A DNA stretch of 18,001 bases from positions 15,942-33,942 of the forward strand of contig JAPLCH010000099.1 in the NCBI GenBank assembly GCA_026392325.1, written 5' to 3'. Positions 6,886-14,311 of this stretch are shown piece by piece. Made by a program: the position numbers and the translations under genes. The notes under the pieces are model-generated. The model saw nothing but the letters and a program-made list of their open reading frames with translations, made no database searches and had not been told where the DNA came from. The first letter of the stretch is position 1. The number at the start of each line of letters is the position of its first letter. This stretch comes from Solirubrobacterales bacterium. GTDB lineage: Bacteria; Actinomycetota; Thermoleophilia; Solirubrobacterales; Solirubrobacteraceae.

Positions 6886-7491
6886 ATGGGAACCGTCACA
6901 CAAGGCAAGCGTGCCGCTCATCGTGAAGACGTTGAGCACAGGATCATCGAGGCCCTCTGCTCCCTGATTGAAGGAGGGATGCTCTGGCCAGATATCACCA
7001 TCGCTGAGATCACGAGTGAAGCCCAGATCACGAGGACCGTGTTCTACATCTACTTCAAGGACAAGTCCAGCGTTCTGCTGACGCTGGGGACTGAAGTTAA
7101 GGAAGCACTCCTTGATATCACCCATGACTGGGGCACCAGCACGATGGGCCCCGATGTAATCCGCCGCGATCTCAAGCGATACACGGAAGTCCAAAGGAAG
7201 CACGCCAGGCTCACCCGAGCCCTGCGGGACGCGTCCCACACCACCCCCGAGGTGCACAAGTTCTGGAAGGCGATTGCCCGTGACTTCATCGCGCCAACAA
7301 CCCATCGGATCCTCAAGGAACGGGCTGAAGGCAGGGCTCCAGATGGCCCTGATGCCCAAATGCTTGCGTACTGCCTGATCCTGATGTCAGAGAAAGTTGC
7401 CTTCGAGGCGTTGCACGATGGCGGACCAGATTTTGACGCGGTTCTGGATACCGCCCACCAAATCTGGCTCAAGATGATCTACGGGATCTAG
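6886..7491 (+). CDS. TetR-family regulator, EthR-like (copy 2)
   Basis: This 201-aa paralogue of the preceding gene matches it in length and layout: HTH at about 36-57 (ITIAEITSEAQITRTVFYIYF), HKFWKAIARDFIAPT, MLAYCLILMSEKVAFEA and the ending IWLKMIYGI. The C-terminal half is even closer to EthR than copy 1 (LNLMNERTLFASF, HIWVTSIYG in EthR). A TTG at 6877 with AAAGGG 7 nt upstream is an alternative start. I prefer ATG 6886 because it aligns residue for residue with copy 1 and sits 8 nt after a -10 box. The two genes look like a tandem duplication with diverged ligand domains. The TAG stop overlaps the stop of the convergent wecA gene. Ligand and target are unknown. Confidence 0.9.
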   Translation: MGTVTQGKRAAHREDVEHRIIEALCSLIEGGMLWPDITIAEITSEAQITRTVFYIYFKDKSSVLLTLGTEVKEALLDITHDWGTSTMGPDVIRRDLKRYTEVQRKHARLTRALRDASHTTPEVHKFWKAIARDFIAPTTHRILKERAEGRAPDGPDAQMLAYCLILMSEKVAFEALHDGGPDFDAVLDTAHQIWLKMIYGI

Positions 7492-8672
7492 TCGCCCTCT
7501 CCCGCCCTGTCCGTCCGCACTGCGTCCCACTCCCCAGTTGCCATCTCACGCGAGACCTCTGAGGTGATCTCCTGGTCGGAACGCTCAGGGTTGGCCGCGC
7601 TCAGTTGACGGGCACGAAGCCCCCTGAATCCCATGATCTCGAGAACTGCGATTACCTGAACGCTGGCAAGCAGAGCGACCAAGCCGAGAGCAACAAGCAC
7701 CATTGTCCAGCCAAGGTTGAAGTGCCCGTGATCGTCCGAATAGGGAACAAACCGGACAGCCACTGCAAGAGCAGCAAGAGAGAAAGTCCAGCCGTAGAGG
7801 TATGCGACCGTCCTTCTCGGAGACAACCCGATCCTTGCCATTCGGTGGTGAAAATGGTTCTGGTCCGCGACATGGACCGGCCGACCGTACTTCAGCCGTT
7901 TGGCAACAACAAATCCCGTATCGAGCAGCGGCACGGCGAGGATCACGAGTGGAAGCACCACAGCAACCACAGCATTGGTCTTCAAGGTTCCCTGAACGGC
8001 TACGCACCCGAGCAGCAGACCCAAGAGATTCGCACCGCTGTCCCCCATGAAGACCTTCGCGGGTGGAAAGTTATGAAGCAGAAAGCCTGCTGAGGCACCA
8101 GCGACTATCGCGGCGAGAATCCCCGCTGCGGCACGGTCAAGATCGAACGCAATGATCGCAAAGGCTGCCGCACCGATCGCGCAAACGCCGGCGGCCAGCC
8201 CGTCCACCCCGTCCGAGAAGTTCACGACGTTCATGAGGGCAACCAGCCCAACCACAGTAAGTGGATATCCAACCCAGCCGAGCTCAACAGCTCCGGCGAA
8301 GGGAAGGGTCACATTGTTGACGCGCACTCCCGCTGCGACCGGGATGACGGCGACAAGGATCTGCCCAGCAAGTTTTGCCCATGCAGGCAGCTCAACTGCG
8401 TCATCAACCGCCCCAACGAGAGCGATGAGTGCTGCCGCGATCAGAATTGATCGGGTCTCGCCATCCCAAGGAAGCCAGATGACACCAGCGAACAAGACAG
8501 CTGCCAGCATTGCCAGACCGCCCAGAAGTGGGGTTGGGCGCGAGGACAGCCCCCTGGGACGTGGTTGGTCAACAGCCCCTACACGACCCGCGAGCATCGC
8601 CGCCAGAGGCGTCGTGAGGGCTGCCACCGCGAAGGCGGCGGCGCATGCGAGTAGTGCGTCGGTTGCGGTCAC
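7488..8672 (-). CDS. wecA: Undecaprenyl-phosphate N-acetylglucosaminyl-1-phosphate transferase (WecA/TagO family)
   Basis: This 394-aa integral membrane enzyme transfers a sugar-1-phosphate (GlcNAc-1-P in WecA) from UDP-sugar to undecaprenyl phosphate, the first lipid-linked step of envelope polymer synthesis. About ten or eleven hydrophobic segments are visible. Family motifs are GAVDD at 87-91 (Asp pair for Mg), NFSDGVDGLAAG at 151-162, KVFMGDSGA at 206-214 and the HFHHRM loop at 273-278. The C-terminal 45 residues are hydrophilic and beyond the core. The start is GTG at 8672; I found no better in-frame start and only a weak ribosome site. It lies 51 nt after glyA on the same strand, as the last gene of the cluster, matching the mycobacterial order where wecA follows the sua5 gene. 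The exact sugar cannot be fixed from sequence. Confidence 0.92.
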   Translation of the reverse strand: MTATDALLACAAAFAVAALTTPLAAMLAGRVGAVDQPRPRGLSSRPTPLLGGLAMLAAVLFAGVIWLPWDGETRSILIAAALIALVGAVDDAVELPAWAKLAGQILVAVIPVAAGVRVNNVTLPFAGAVELGWVGYPLTVVGLVALMNVVNFSDGVDGLAAGVCAIGAAAFAIIAFDLDRAAAGILAAIVAGASAGFLLHNFPPAKVFMGDSGANLLGLLLGCVAVQGTLKTNAVVAVVLPLVILAVPLLDTGFVVAKRLKYGRPVHVADQNHFHHRMARIGLSPRRTVAYLYGWTFSLAALAVAVRFVPYSDDHGHFNLGWTMVLVALGLVALLASVQVIAVLEIMGFRGLRARQLSAANPERSDQEITSEVSREMATGEWDAVRTDRAGEGD

Positions 8673-8714
8673 TTTGGGTTACCCATCACCAGAATGCCAG
8701 CCGTAGCGGCCGAC

Positions 8715-8737
8715 CGCCAGCCGTCAGGCGACTGGCG
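8715..8737 (-). other. Intercistronic hairpin at the glyA stop
   Basis: CGCCAG at 8715-8720 and CTGGCG at 8732-8737 form a 6-bp stem around the glyA stop codon, with a possible inner GCC/GGC pairing. No U-tract follows in the direction of transcription. It could be an attenuating or RNA-stabilising structure before wecA, or chance in GC-rich DNA. Confidence 0.25.
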
Positions 8738-10013
8738 ACACGTCGAAGGACGCGTAGAGCGGATGCTCCTGAGCCACTGCGGATACACGAGCGCGCAAAT
8801 CATCCTTGACAGCATCAAAGCCAGGTTGGAGTGCAGTGGAGATCAGATCCCCCACCTCTGCGAAGTCCTCAAGCGTCAGGCCACGCGTGGCAAGCGCAGG
8901 AGTTCCAATTCGCAGACCGGACGTGACCATCGGCGGACGAGGGTCGAATGGAACCGCATTGCGATTCACCGTGATTCCAATCTCGTCAAGCCGATCTTCT
9001 GCTGCTTGACCGTCCAGTTCACTCTCACGAAGGTCAACGAGCACCAGGTGCACATCCGTTCCACCAGTCAGGACGCTGACCCCATTGCCAGCCTGGAGGA
9101 GCTTGTCTGCAATCACCTGAGCAGCCGCAATCGTTCGACGCTGACGTTCCTTGAAGGATTCAGTGCCGGCGAGCTTGAACGCCACAGCCTTCGCTGCGAT
9201 GACATGCTCAAGTGGCCCACCCTGCTGACCCGGGAATACACCGCGGTTGATATCAGCCTTGAGTTCCTCTCGGCAAAGAATCAATCCACCACGTGGACCG
9301 CAAAGCGTCTTGTGGACGGTGCTGGTCACAACATCCGCGTGCGGAACTGGGTTTGGATGCTCTCCCGCCGCGACAAGCCCAGCGAAGTGGGCCATGTCTA
9401 CGAGCAGCTTGGCGCCAACCTCATCTGCGATCTCACGGAAGGCAGCAAAGTCGAGCTGACGAGGATAGGCCGACCAGCCGGCGATGATCAGCTTGGGCTT
9501 GCGCTCAAGCGCAACCTTGCGGACCACATCCATGTCCACAAGGAAGGTTTCCGGGTCAACTCCGTATGAGGCGACATCAAAAAGTTTGCCGGACATGTTG
9601 AGCTTCATCCCGTGGCTCAAATGACCACCATGGGCAAGTTCAAGTCCAAGGATCGTGTCTCCCGCGTCCAGCAGAGCGTGGTAGACGGCAGCGTTCGCCT
9701 GCGCACCGGAGTGTGGCTGGACGTTCGCGTGCTCGGCACCAAACAGTGCCTTGGCGCGGTCAATTGCGAGCTGCTCGGTTACATCAACATTTTCGCATCC
9801 GCCGTAGTAGCGGCGTCCCGGGTATCCCTCTGCGTACTTATTTGTCAGGACTGAGCCCTGGCATTCCATGATGGCTCTGGGAGCGAAGTTCTCCGAGGCG
9901 ATCATTTCCAATGTGTTCTGCTGACGGCTGACCTCGTCGTCTATCGCGGCTGCGATCTCCGGGTCAATCTCTGAAAGGGGGCGGTCAAGCCAATCTGCTG
10001 GCAGGTCACTCAT
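8724..10013 (-). CDS. glyA: Serine hydroxymethyltransferase
   Basis: This 429-aa cytoplasmic PLP enzyme interconverts serine plus tetrahydrofolate with glycine plus 5,10-methylene-tetrahydrofolate, supplying one-carbon units. Visible hallmarks are LEMIASENF at 35-43, TNKYAEGYPGRRYYGGCE at 57-74, the PLP-contacting DMAHFAGL at 206-213, and STVHKTLCGPRGG at 231-243 with the PLP lysine at K235 (the family usually has TTTTHKTLRGPRGG). The length is normal (about 415-430). The start is supported by AGAAGGAG at 10025-10032, 11 nt upstream, inside the end of rpiB. The gene overlaps rpiB by 8 nt, suggesting translational coupling. Confidence 0.97.
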   Translation of the reverse strand: MSDLPADWLDRPLSEIDPEIAAAIDDEVSRQQNTLEMIASENFAPRAIMECQGSVLTNKYAEGYPGRRYYGGCENVDVTEQLAIDRAKALFGAEHANVQPHSGAQANAAVYHALLDAGDTILGLELAHGGHLSHGMKLNMSGKLFDVASYGVDPETFLVDMDVVRKVALERKPKLIIAGWSAYPRQLDFAAFREIADEVGAKLLVDMAHFAGLVAAGEHPNPVPHADVVTSTVHKTLCGPRGGLILCREELKADINRGVFPGQQGGPLEHVIAAKAVAFKLAGTESFKERQRRTIAAAQVIADKLLQAGNGVSVLTGGTDVHLVLVDLRESELDGQAAEDRLDEIGITVNRNAVPFDPRPPMVTSGLRIGTPALATRGLTLEDFAEVGDLISTALQPGFDAVKDDLRARVSAVAQEHPLYASFDVSPVA

Positions 10014-10467
10014 TCGGGGCGTTGCTCCTTCTGGTTTCTATGGCGGCAATTTCCTCAACTCTGCGTTCGTGACGCCCACCTTCAAACTCGGTGGACAGGA
10101 ACGTGGAGAGGATCTCCTGGGCTTGTTCCGGCGAAATTCGTGATGCTGCCAGGGCGATGAGATTCGCATCGTTGTGGCGGCGGGACATCTCTGCTTCGAG
10201 CACATCGTGGGCGTTTACTGCCCGGACGCCGTCAAATTTGTTGGCAGTGATTGCCATCCCCACTCCCGAACCGCAGATGAGCACTCCTCGGTCTGCGTCG
10301 CCGCTACCGACAGCCTGGGCAACCTTGGCGGCAAAGTCTGGGTAATCAACGGCTTCGTCTGAGTTGGGCCCCATGTCCACAGGCTCATGCCCCTCAGCTT
10401 CAAGAGCCTCTACGAGGCTCGCTTTGAGGGCTACACCGTGGTGGTCTGAACCAAGGGCAACTCGCAT
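10006..10467 (-). CDS. rpiB: Ribose-5-phosphate isomerase B
   Basis: This 153-aa RpiB/LacAB-family enzyme interconverts ribose 5-phosphate and ribulose 5-phosphate. SDHHG at 7-11, CGSGVGM at 65-71 with the catalytic Cys65, and RRHNDAN at 96-102 are all present. The frame is open 32 codons further upstream, but that part is Arg-rich and unrelated, so the ATG at 10467 before RVALGSDHHG is the start. It keeps the Cys of the E. coli type, whereas mycobacterial RpiB uses a Glu. It lies 26 nt after tsaC and overlaps glyA by 8 nt. The DHHG and CGSG motifs favour ribose over galactose 6-phosphate isomerase; allose 6-phosphate activity cannot be excluded. Confidence 0.95.
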   Translation of the reverse strand: MRVALGSDHHGVALKASLVEALEAEGHEPVDMGPNSDEAVDYPDFAAKVAQAVGSGDADRGVLICGSGVGMAITANKFDGVRAVNAHDVLEAEMSRRHNDANLIALAASRISPEQAQEILSTFLSTEFEGGRHERRVEEIAAIETRRSNAPNE

Positions 10468-10493
10468 CCGTTTTGCTGACGCTACCAGAGCCC

Positions 10494-11135
10494 TCACCCT
10501 CCAGTTCCTAGGCGCGCGGTGAGCTCCTCGCGGTCCATCGCGCCCTCGCGGACGATTGTCCATTTTGAGTTCAGCTCGTAGTTCCTCATGTCCACAACCG
10601 TCGATGGCGTGCCGGGCAGCTTCCCTGCATCGAGAACCAGGTCACACCCTTCCCGGATTCCGACAGGGACCTCATCAACTGTCGTGGCATCCTTTTCACC
10701 CGAAGGGTTGGCCGAGGACTGGAGCACAGGCCAGCGGATCTCTCTCAACTCAGCCAAGGGACCCTCTAGCAGCGGGACGCGTATCCCCAGCGTGTCTGGA
10801 GAGCCTGCGCAGGCAAGTGGGAACCGATGCGCGGGATTGGGCACGAGTGCCGTCACAGGCCCCGGGAAGAGGCGTCCCAATGCCTCTCGTGTCAGCGGGC
10901 CAAGCTCATGGACTGATTCCAAGGCCAGTGACACATCAAAGAACATCACTGCTGCTGGCTTGTCTGGCTTACGGCCCTTGAGCGCATAGAGGCGCCTGAC
11001 GGCCTCCTTGTCGTCCGGCTCACAGGCCAATCCGTAAACGGTGTCTGCAGGGAACACAGCCACTCCACCCACAGACATGCAGCGTTCAAAGGTGCCTGCC
11101 TGCTCCTCGGATATCTGATTGTCGTGTTCGCTCAT
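10494..11135 (-). CDS. tsaC: L-threonylcarbamoyladenylate synthase (TsaC/Sua5/YrdC family)
   Basis: This 213-aa enzyme makes threonylcarbamoyl-AMP from threonine, bicarbonate and ATP for t6A37 modification of ANN-decoding tRNAs. The family signature includes AVFPADTVYGLAC at 26-38, the K-x-R-x(2)-K motif in LKGRKPDKP at 52-60, a GIRVP strand and QSSANPSGE. It is a single YrdC domain without the C-terminal Sua5 domain. A GTG three codons upstream is possible, but ATG 11135 gives the 4-nt ATGA overlap with prmC that recurs in this cluster, preceded by GGGGA. It sits between prmC and rpiB, the usual place for this gene next to prfA-prmC. Confidence 0.94.
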   Translation of the reverse strand: MSEHDNQISEEQAGTFERCMSVGGVAVFPADTVYGLACEPDDKEAVRRLYALKGRKPDKPAAVMFFDVSLALESVHELGPLTREALGRLFPGPVTALVPNPAHRFPLACAGSPDTLGIRVPLLEGPLAELREIRWPVLQSSANPSGEKDATTVDEVPVGIREGCDLVLDAGKLPGTPSTVVDMRNYELNSKWTIVREGAMDREELTARLGTGG

Positions 11136-11983
11136 GTTCCCCACTCGGCAGCTCGTGGCTCAACTGTTCCAATGACCACTCTTTGGATCCCGGCCAGGTC
11201 ATCGCGAATCAGCACATGTCCCCAACCGGCTTCCGCCAGAAGTACGGCCACGTCATCTGCTTGGCCCATTCCGACTTCCATCGCAAGATGGTCTATCTTG
11301 CGCGCCGCTGTCTGGTCAATCAGGTTCCGGATCAGTTCAAGGCCCGTTGGCCCGGGTGAAAGTGCGATGTGCGGCTCGTGCTGGGCCACCTCAGGATCCA
11401 AACCCTCAAGCTCAACTTGAGGGATGTATGGAGGGTTGGAGATCACAGCGTCGACCCCCTGATCAACCGCATCAAGAAGATCACCTTGAGCAAAGTTGAC
11501 CGTCAGCCCAAGCCTGGCCGCATTCGCACGGGCGACCGCAAGTGCCTCTTCGCTGACATCCGTGGCAATGACCTCAAGATCAGGACGCTCATCGGCAAGG
11601 GCCAAAGCGATAGCTCCGCTCCCGGTTCCGATGTCTGCAACACGGGCACCCTTCGGAAGACCAAGCGCCCACTCAACCAACAGCTCAGTCTCCGGCCTTG
11701 GAGTCAGTACCGATGAATTAACCTCGATCTTGAGGTTGCGAAACCAGCGGTAACCAATGATCTGAGACACGGGCTCACGCGCGGCCCGCCGATCCAGAAG
11801 GACCTTGGCACTGTCCGCCTCAGCTGCACCAACTGGCGTTGCCGGCAGGCGGATCAAGCCAGCGCGATCCGTCCCAAGTGCATGTGCAACCAGTATCTCC
11901 GCGTCAAGCTGCGGAGTGTCGCAACCAGCCGCTGTGAGCTGAGCCACCCCTTCCCGCACCAGTGCGAGTGGGGCAAGCGTCAT
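11132..11983 (-). CDS. prmC: Peptide chain release factor N5-glutamine methyltransferase
   Basis: This 283-aa SAM-dependent enzyme methylates the Gln of the GGQ motif in release factors RF1 and RF2. A helical N-terminal domain (about 1-90) binds the factor; the Rossmann methyltransferase domain follows. VLTPRPETE at 92-100, VADIGTGSGAIAL at 115-127 (SAM site) and SNPPYIP at 182-188 (catalytic NPPY holding the Gln amide) are diagnostic. It overlaps prfA by 4 nt at its start and tsaC by 4 nt at its end, so enzyme and substrate (RF1) are made from one coupled message. Confidence 0.96.
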   Translation of the reverse strand: MTLAPLALVREGVAQLTAAGCDTPQLDAEILVAHALGTDRAGLIRLPATPVGAAEADSAKVLLDRRAAREPVSQIIGYRWFRNLKIEVNSSVLTPRPETELLVEWALGLPKGARVADIGTGSGAIALALADERPDLEVIATDVSEEALAVARANAARLGLTVNFAQGDLLDAVDQGVDAVISNPPYIPQVELEGLDPEVAQHEPHIALSPGPTGLELIRNLIDQTAARKIDHLAMEVGMGQADDVAVLLAEAGWGHVLIRDDLAGIQRVVIGTVEPRAAEWGT

Positions 11984-13029
11984 GTGTTTGCTGCCTGCTC
12001 CTCGAGGCGACGCCGCTTCTCATCGTTCTGCAGCGCGGCTGTGAATTCATCCAATTCACCATCGAGTACTGAGTCAAGATCGTGGAGCAGCAGCCCAACG
12101 CGGTGATCCTTGACGCGCCGCTCAGGAAAGTTGTACGTGCGGATCTTCTCGGCTCGCTCGCCCTTCCCAACCTGGGCGGAACGGTCAGCGTCAAGGATGG
12201 CGCGCTGCTCTTCCATCGCGCGCTCGTGAAGGCGGGCCCGAAGCACGCGCATCGCCTTCTCCCTGTTCTGCAACTGGCTCTTCTCGTCCTGCATGGAGAC
12301 AACAACGCCGGTCGGCTTGTGGGTGATCCTCACAGCTGAGTCAGTTGTATTTACCGACTGCCCACCAGGTCCGGATGAGCGGTACACGTCAATCTGAAGG
12401 TCGCTCTGGTCAATAGAGACATCAACTTCCTCAGCTTCAGGAAGCACCGCGACAGTGGCAGTGGAGGTATGAATGCGGCCCTGCGATTCCGTTGCGGGAA
12501 CGCGCTGAACGCGGTGGGTTCCCCCCTCAAACTTGAATACCGAATAGGCGCCATGCCCCTTGATTGCAAAAGTGGCAGACCCTTCCCCTCCACCAAGCTC
12601 CTCAGTCTGAAAGCCTGACCTTTCGGCATAACGGACAAGCATGCGATGCAGGTCACCGGCCCAAATGCTTGCCTCATCGCCGCCCGCACCCGCGCGAATC
12701 TCAACGATCACATCGCGCTTGTCATTCGGGTCAGTCTCGACCATGGCAAGCCGGATGGCCTCTTCCAGGACTTCGCGTTCAATCCGTGCCGCAGCCTCCA
12801 TCTCCCGGATCTCAGGGTCGTCACCATCTGCGAGAAGCTCCTTCGCTCCAAGTTCGTCGCCAACGGCCCTTCTCCAGCGTCTCGCGAGTCGCGCTGGCTC
12901 CTCAAGGTCCGAATACGCCCGACTTGCAGCCTCAAAGGCAGCGCGATCACCGATGATCGCGGGATCCCCGAGCGATGCTTCAAGTTCCCCAAAGCGCAGT
13001 TCAATCTTCTCTACAAGCCCCTCGATCAT
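11980..13029 (-). CDS. prfA: Peptide chain release factor 1
   Basis: This 349-aa factor recognises UAA and UAG in the ribosomal A site and triggers hydrolysis of peptidyl-tRNA. GAGGDEA at 114-120 and the codon-reading tripeptide PAT at 178-180, within RVPATESQGRIHTS, fit the P-x-T of RF1 and not the SPF of RF2. SSGPGGQSVNTTDSAVR at 218-234 holds the GGQ at 222-224. Length and domain order are normal. The ATG at 13029 lies 12 nt after the DUF1385 gene, and the gene overlaps prmC by 4 nt. Confidence 0.97.
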   Translation of the reverse strand: MIEGLVEKIELRFGELEASLGDPAIIGDRAAFEAASRAYSDLEEPARLARRWRRAVGDELGAKELLADGDDPEIREMEAAARIEREVLEEAIRLAMVETDPNDKRDVIVEIRAGAGGDEASIWAGDLHRMLVRYAERSGFQTEELGGGEGSATFAIKGHGAYSVFKFEGGTHRVQRVPATESQGRIHTSTATVAVLPEAEEVDVSIDQSDLQIDVYRSSGPGGQSVNTTDSAVRITHKPTGVVVSMQDEKSQLQNREKAMRVLRARLHERAMEEQRAILDADRSAQVGKGERAEKIRTYNFPERRVKDHRVGLLLHDLDSVLDGELDEFTAALQNDEKRRRLEEQAANT

Positions 13030-13041
13030 CGAGGCGCTGCC

Positions 13042-13959
13042 TTAAGCCGCGACTTCAAGACCGGCATTTGCAGCATCGGCAAGATCCGCAGGATCTTCCC
13101 CATCAAGAACGGCCTTGAGCGAGGCGATCGCCACGGCAAGCTGATCATGGTCCGGCTCACGTGTTGTTAGACGCTGAAGCTGAAGTCCTGGCCACATCAG
13201 CCCGCGAACCCAGCCCTTGTTGCGGTTACGACCAAACCAGCGGATTGCCTCAAACGAAATTCCAGCAATCAGCGGTACGCCAAGGATGCGTGAGAGCACA
13301 AGCCAGTACCAGGCGGGCAGTCCGATTGGAGCAAACATGAAGATCGCGATGACCATGACGATCAGGAGGAAGCTGGTTCCGCAGCGTGGGTGAAGTCGGG
13401 AATAGCGCTCTGCGTACTTGGGTTCAAGCGGGTCACCACCCTCGTAACAGGCGATTGTCTTGTGCTCTGCTCCGTGGTACTCAAACACGCGCCGCAGGTC
13501 TGGCATCTTTGCAAGCACGAGCAGATAACCCAAGAAAATGGTGGTTCTCAGGATCCCCTCAACAAGCCAGAACAGAAGGGATGAATGCAGGTGGTCCCGA
13601 ACGAGGCTGGTCAGACCTACTGGGATCACAAAGAAGAGCCCCACAGCCAGCAGGAGGGAAAAGGCCATCGCTCCGATCCATGCGGCGCGGCTGAGTTCCT
13701 CCTCCTCACCCAGTTGAATGTCAGCGCTTATCTGCAGTGCCTTGAACCCAATCCCAAGTGATTCGCCAAGCGCTACAACGCCACGAATGATCGGAAGACG
13801 AAGAACGCGGTGGCGCCTCAAGACCGACTTCAAGGGGAAAGAGCGGATCTCGATCTCCCCTTCTGGCTCACGAACGGCAACGGCCCAGATGCCAACACCA
13901 CGCATCATCACGCCTTCAAGGATTGCCTGACCGCCAACAGGCGCATCAGTCCCAGCCAT
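13042..13959 (-). CDS. DUF1385 family membrane protein (YqhQ-like)
   Basis: This is a DUF1385 protein of about 305 aa; the function is unknown in the family. The conserved start APVGGQAILEGVMMRG is at 6-21, followed by SLLRRH-type basic residues and hydrophobic segments at about 95-118, 127-150, 197-217 and 219-236. Between them is a polar loop with YHGAEHKTIACYEGG at 161-175 and SRLHPRCGTSF at 188-198. H162, H166, C171, H190 and C193 are spaced like metal ligands, which is an inference. ATG 13959 (GGAAGG just upstream) fits the usual short lead before VGGQA. ATG 14007 would add 16 residues and still clear rpmE. It lies between rpmE and prfA, an order I also associate with clostridial genomes, hinting at a role near translation or ribosomes. 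Confidence 0.88.
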   Translation of the reverse strand: MAGTDAPVGGQAILEGVMMRGVGIWAVAVREPEGEIEIRSFPLKSVLRRHRVLRLPIIRGVVALGESLGIGFKALQISADIQLGEEEELSRAAWIGAMAFSLLLAVGLFFVIPVGLTSLVRDHLHSSLLFWLVEGILRTTIFLGYLLVLAKMPDLRRVFEYHGAEHKTIACYEGGDPLEPKYAERYSRLHPRCGTSFLLIVMVIAIFMFAPIGLPAWYWLVLSRILGVPLIAGISFEAIRWFGRNRNKGWVRGLMWPGLQLQRLTTREPDHDQLAVAIASLKAVLDGEDPADLADAANAGLEVAA

Positions 13960-14020
13960 AATCCTTCCGTCAGGAAGTCGGGTGGCCCCGTCGGCCTCCC
14001 CGCCCATCAGACCGACTGGC

Positions 14021-14236
14021 TCAGGCCGAGTCGTCGCGACTCTTGGCCGCGCGACGTTGGAAGCGTTCAACCCGTCCACCCGTGTCCACAAGCTTCTGCT
14101 TGCCCGTGTAGAACGGGTGGCACTCCGAGCAGATTTCAACCCTGATTTCCGGGGTCGTTGACTTGGTTGTGAACTCGTTGCCGCAGGTGCATGTGACCTT
14201 GGCTTCGATGTATTCGGGGTGAATTGCTGAACGCAT
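14021..14236 (-). CDS. rpmE: 50S ribosomal protein L31, zinc-binding (C+) form
   Basis: This 71-aa protein opens with MRSAIHPEY. Cys16 and Cys18 (TCTCGNEF) and Cys36 and Cys39 (CSECHPFYTGKQ) give the four-cysteine zinc site of the C+ type. The C-terminal tail is basic and variable. The frame is open 20 codons further upstream, but the ATG at 14236 matches the family and sits 8 nt after a -10 box. As first gene of the apparent cluster rpmE-DUF1385-prfA-prmC-tsaC-rpiB-glyA-wecA it would share regulation with RF1. C+ L31 is often replaced by a zinc-free paralogue under zinc limitation; no such paralogue lies in this window. Confidence 0.96.
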   Translation of the reverse strand: MRSAIHPEYIEAKVTCTCGNEFTTKSTTPEIRVEICSECHPFYTGKQKLVDTGGRVERFQRRAAKSRDDSA

Positions 14237-14244
14237 GGTTGTTA

Positions 14245-14262
14245 AGTCTAGCGATTGATCGC
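14245..14262 (-). promoter_or_regulatory. Promoter region of the rpmE-wecA cluster with a small inverted repeat
   Basis: On the minus strand, TAGACT (14250-14245) is a TANNNT-type -10 box 8 nt before the rpmE ATG, implying leaderless or nearly leaderless transcription. No good -35 is visible. Immediately upstream GCGAT (14251-14255) and ATCGC (14258-14262) form a perfect 5-bp inverted repeat with a 2-bp centre, in a position where a repressor or activator could act. The site's role is inferred. Confidence 0.4.
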
Positions 14263-14270
14263 GAGCGAGG

Positions 14271-14301
14271 CCCCGAAGGCATTCAAGAGCCTGCATTCGG
14301 G
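14271..14301 (-). terminator. Weak interrupted hairpin after the secreted-protein gene
   Basis: Downstream of the CARDB-like gene, the minus strand can fold CCCGA with TCGGG and an inner AGGC with GCCT, with a 4-nt bulge and an 8-nt loop. No U-tract follows. It may separate this gene from the rpmE cluster, but the support is weak. Confidence 0.25.
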
Positions 14302-14311
14302 CACTAACTGG

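Noticed and set aside
8694..9569. 291-codon plus-strand open frame opposite glyA
   Set aside because: Lies wholly antisense to a textbook SHMT coding region and has no recognisable motif.
10468..10563. 32-residue N-terminal extension of RpiB
   Set aside because: Arg-rich, overlaps the end of tsaC and precedes the normal MRVALGSDHHG beginning.
14237..14296. Longer 91-residue form of L31
   Set aside because: The extra 20 residues lie upstream of the -10 box and of the family-typical MRSAIHPEY start.
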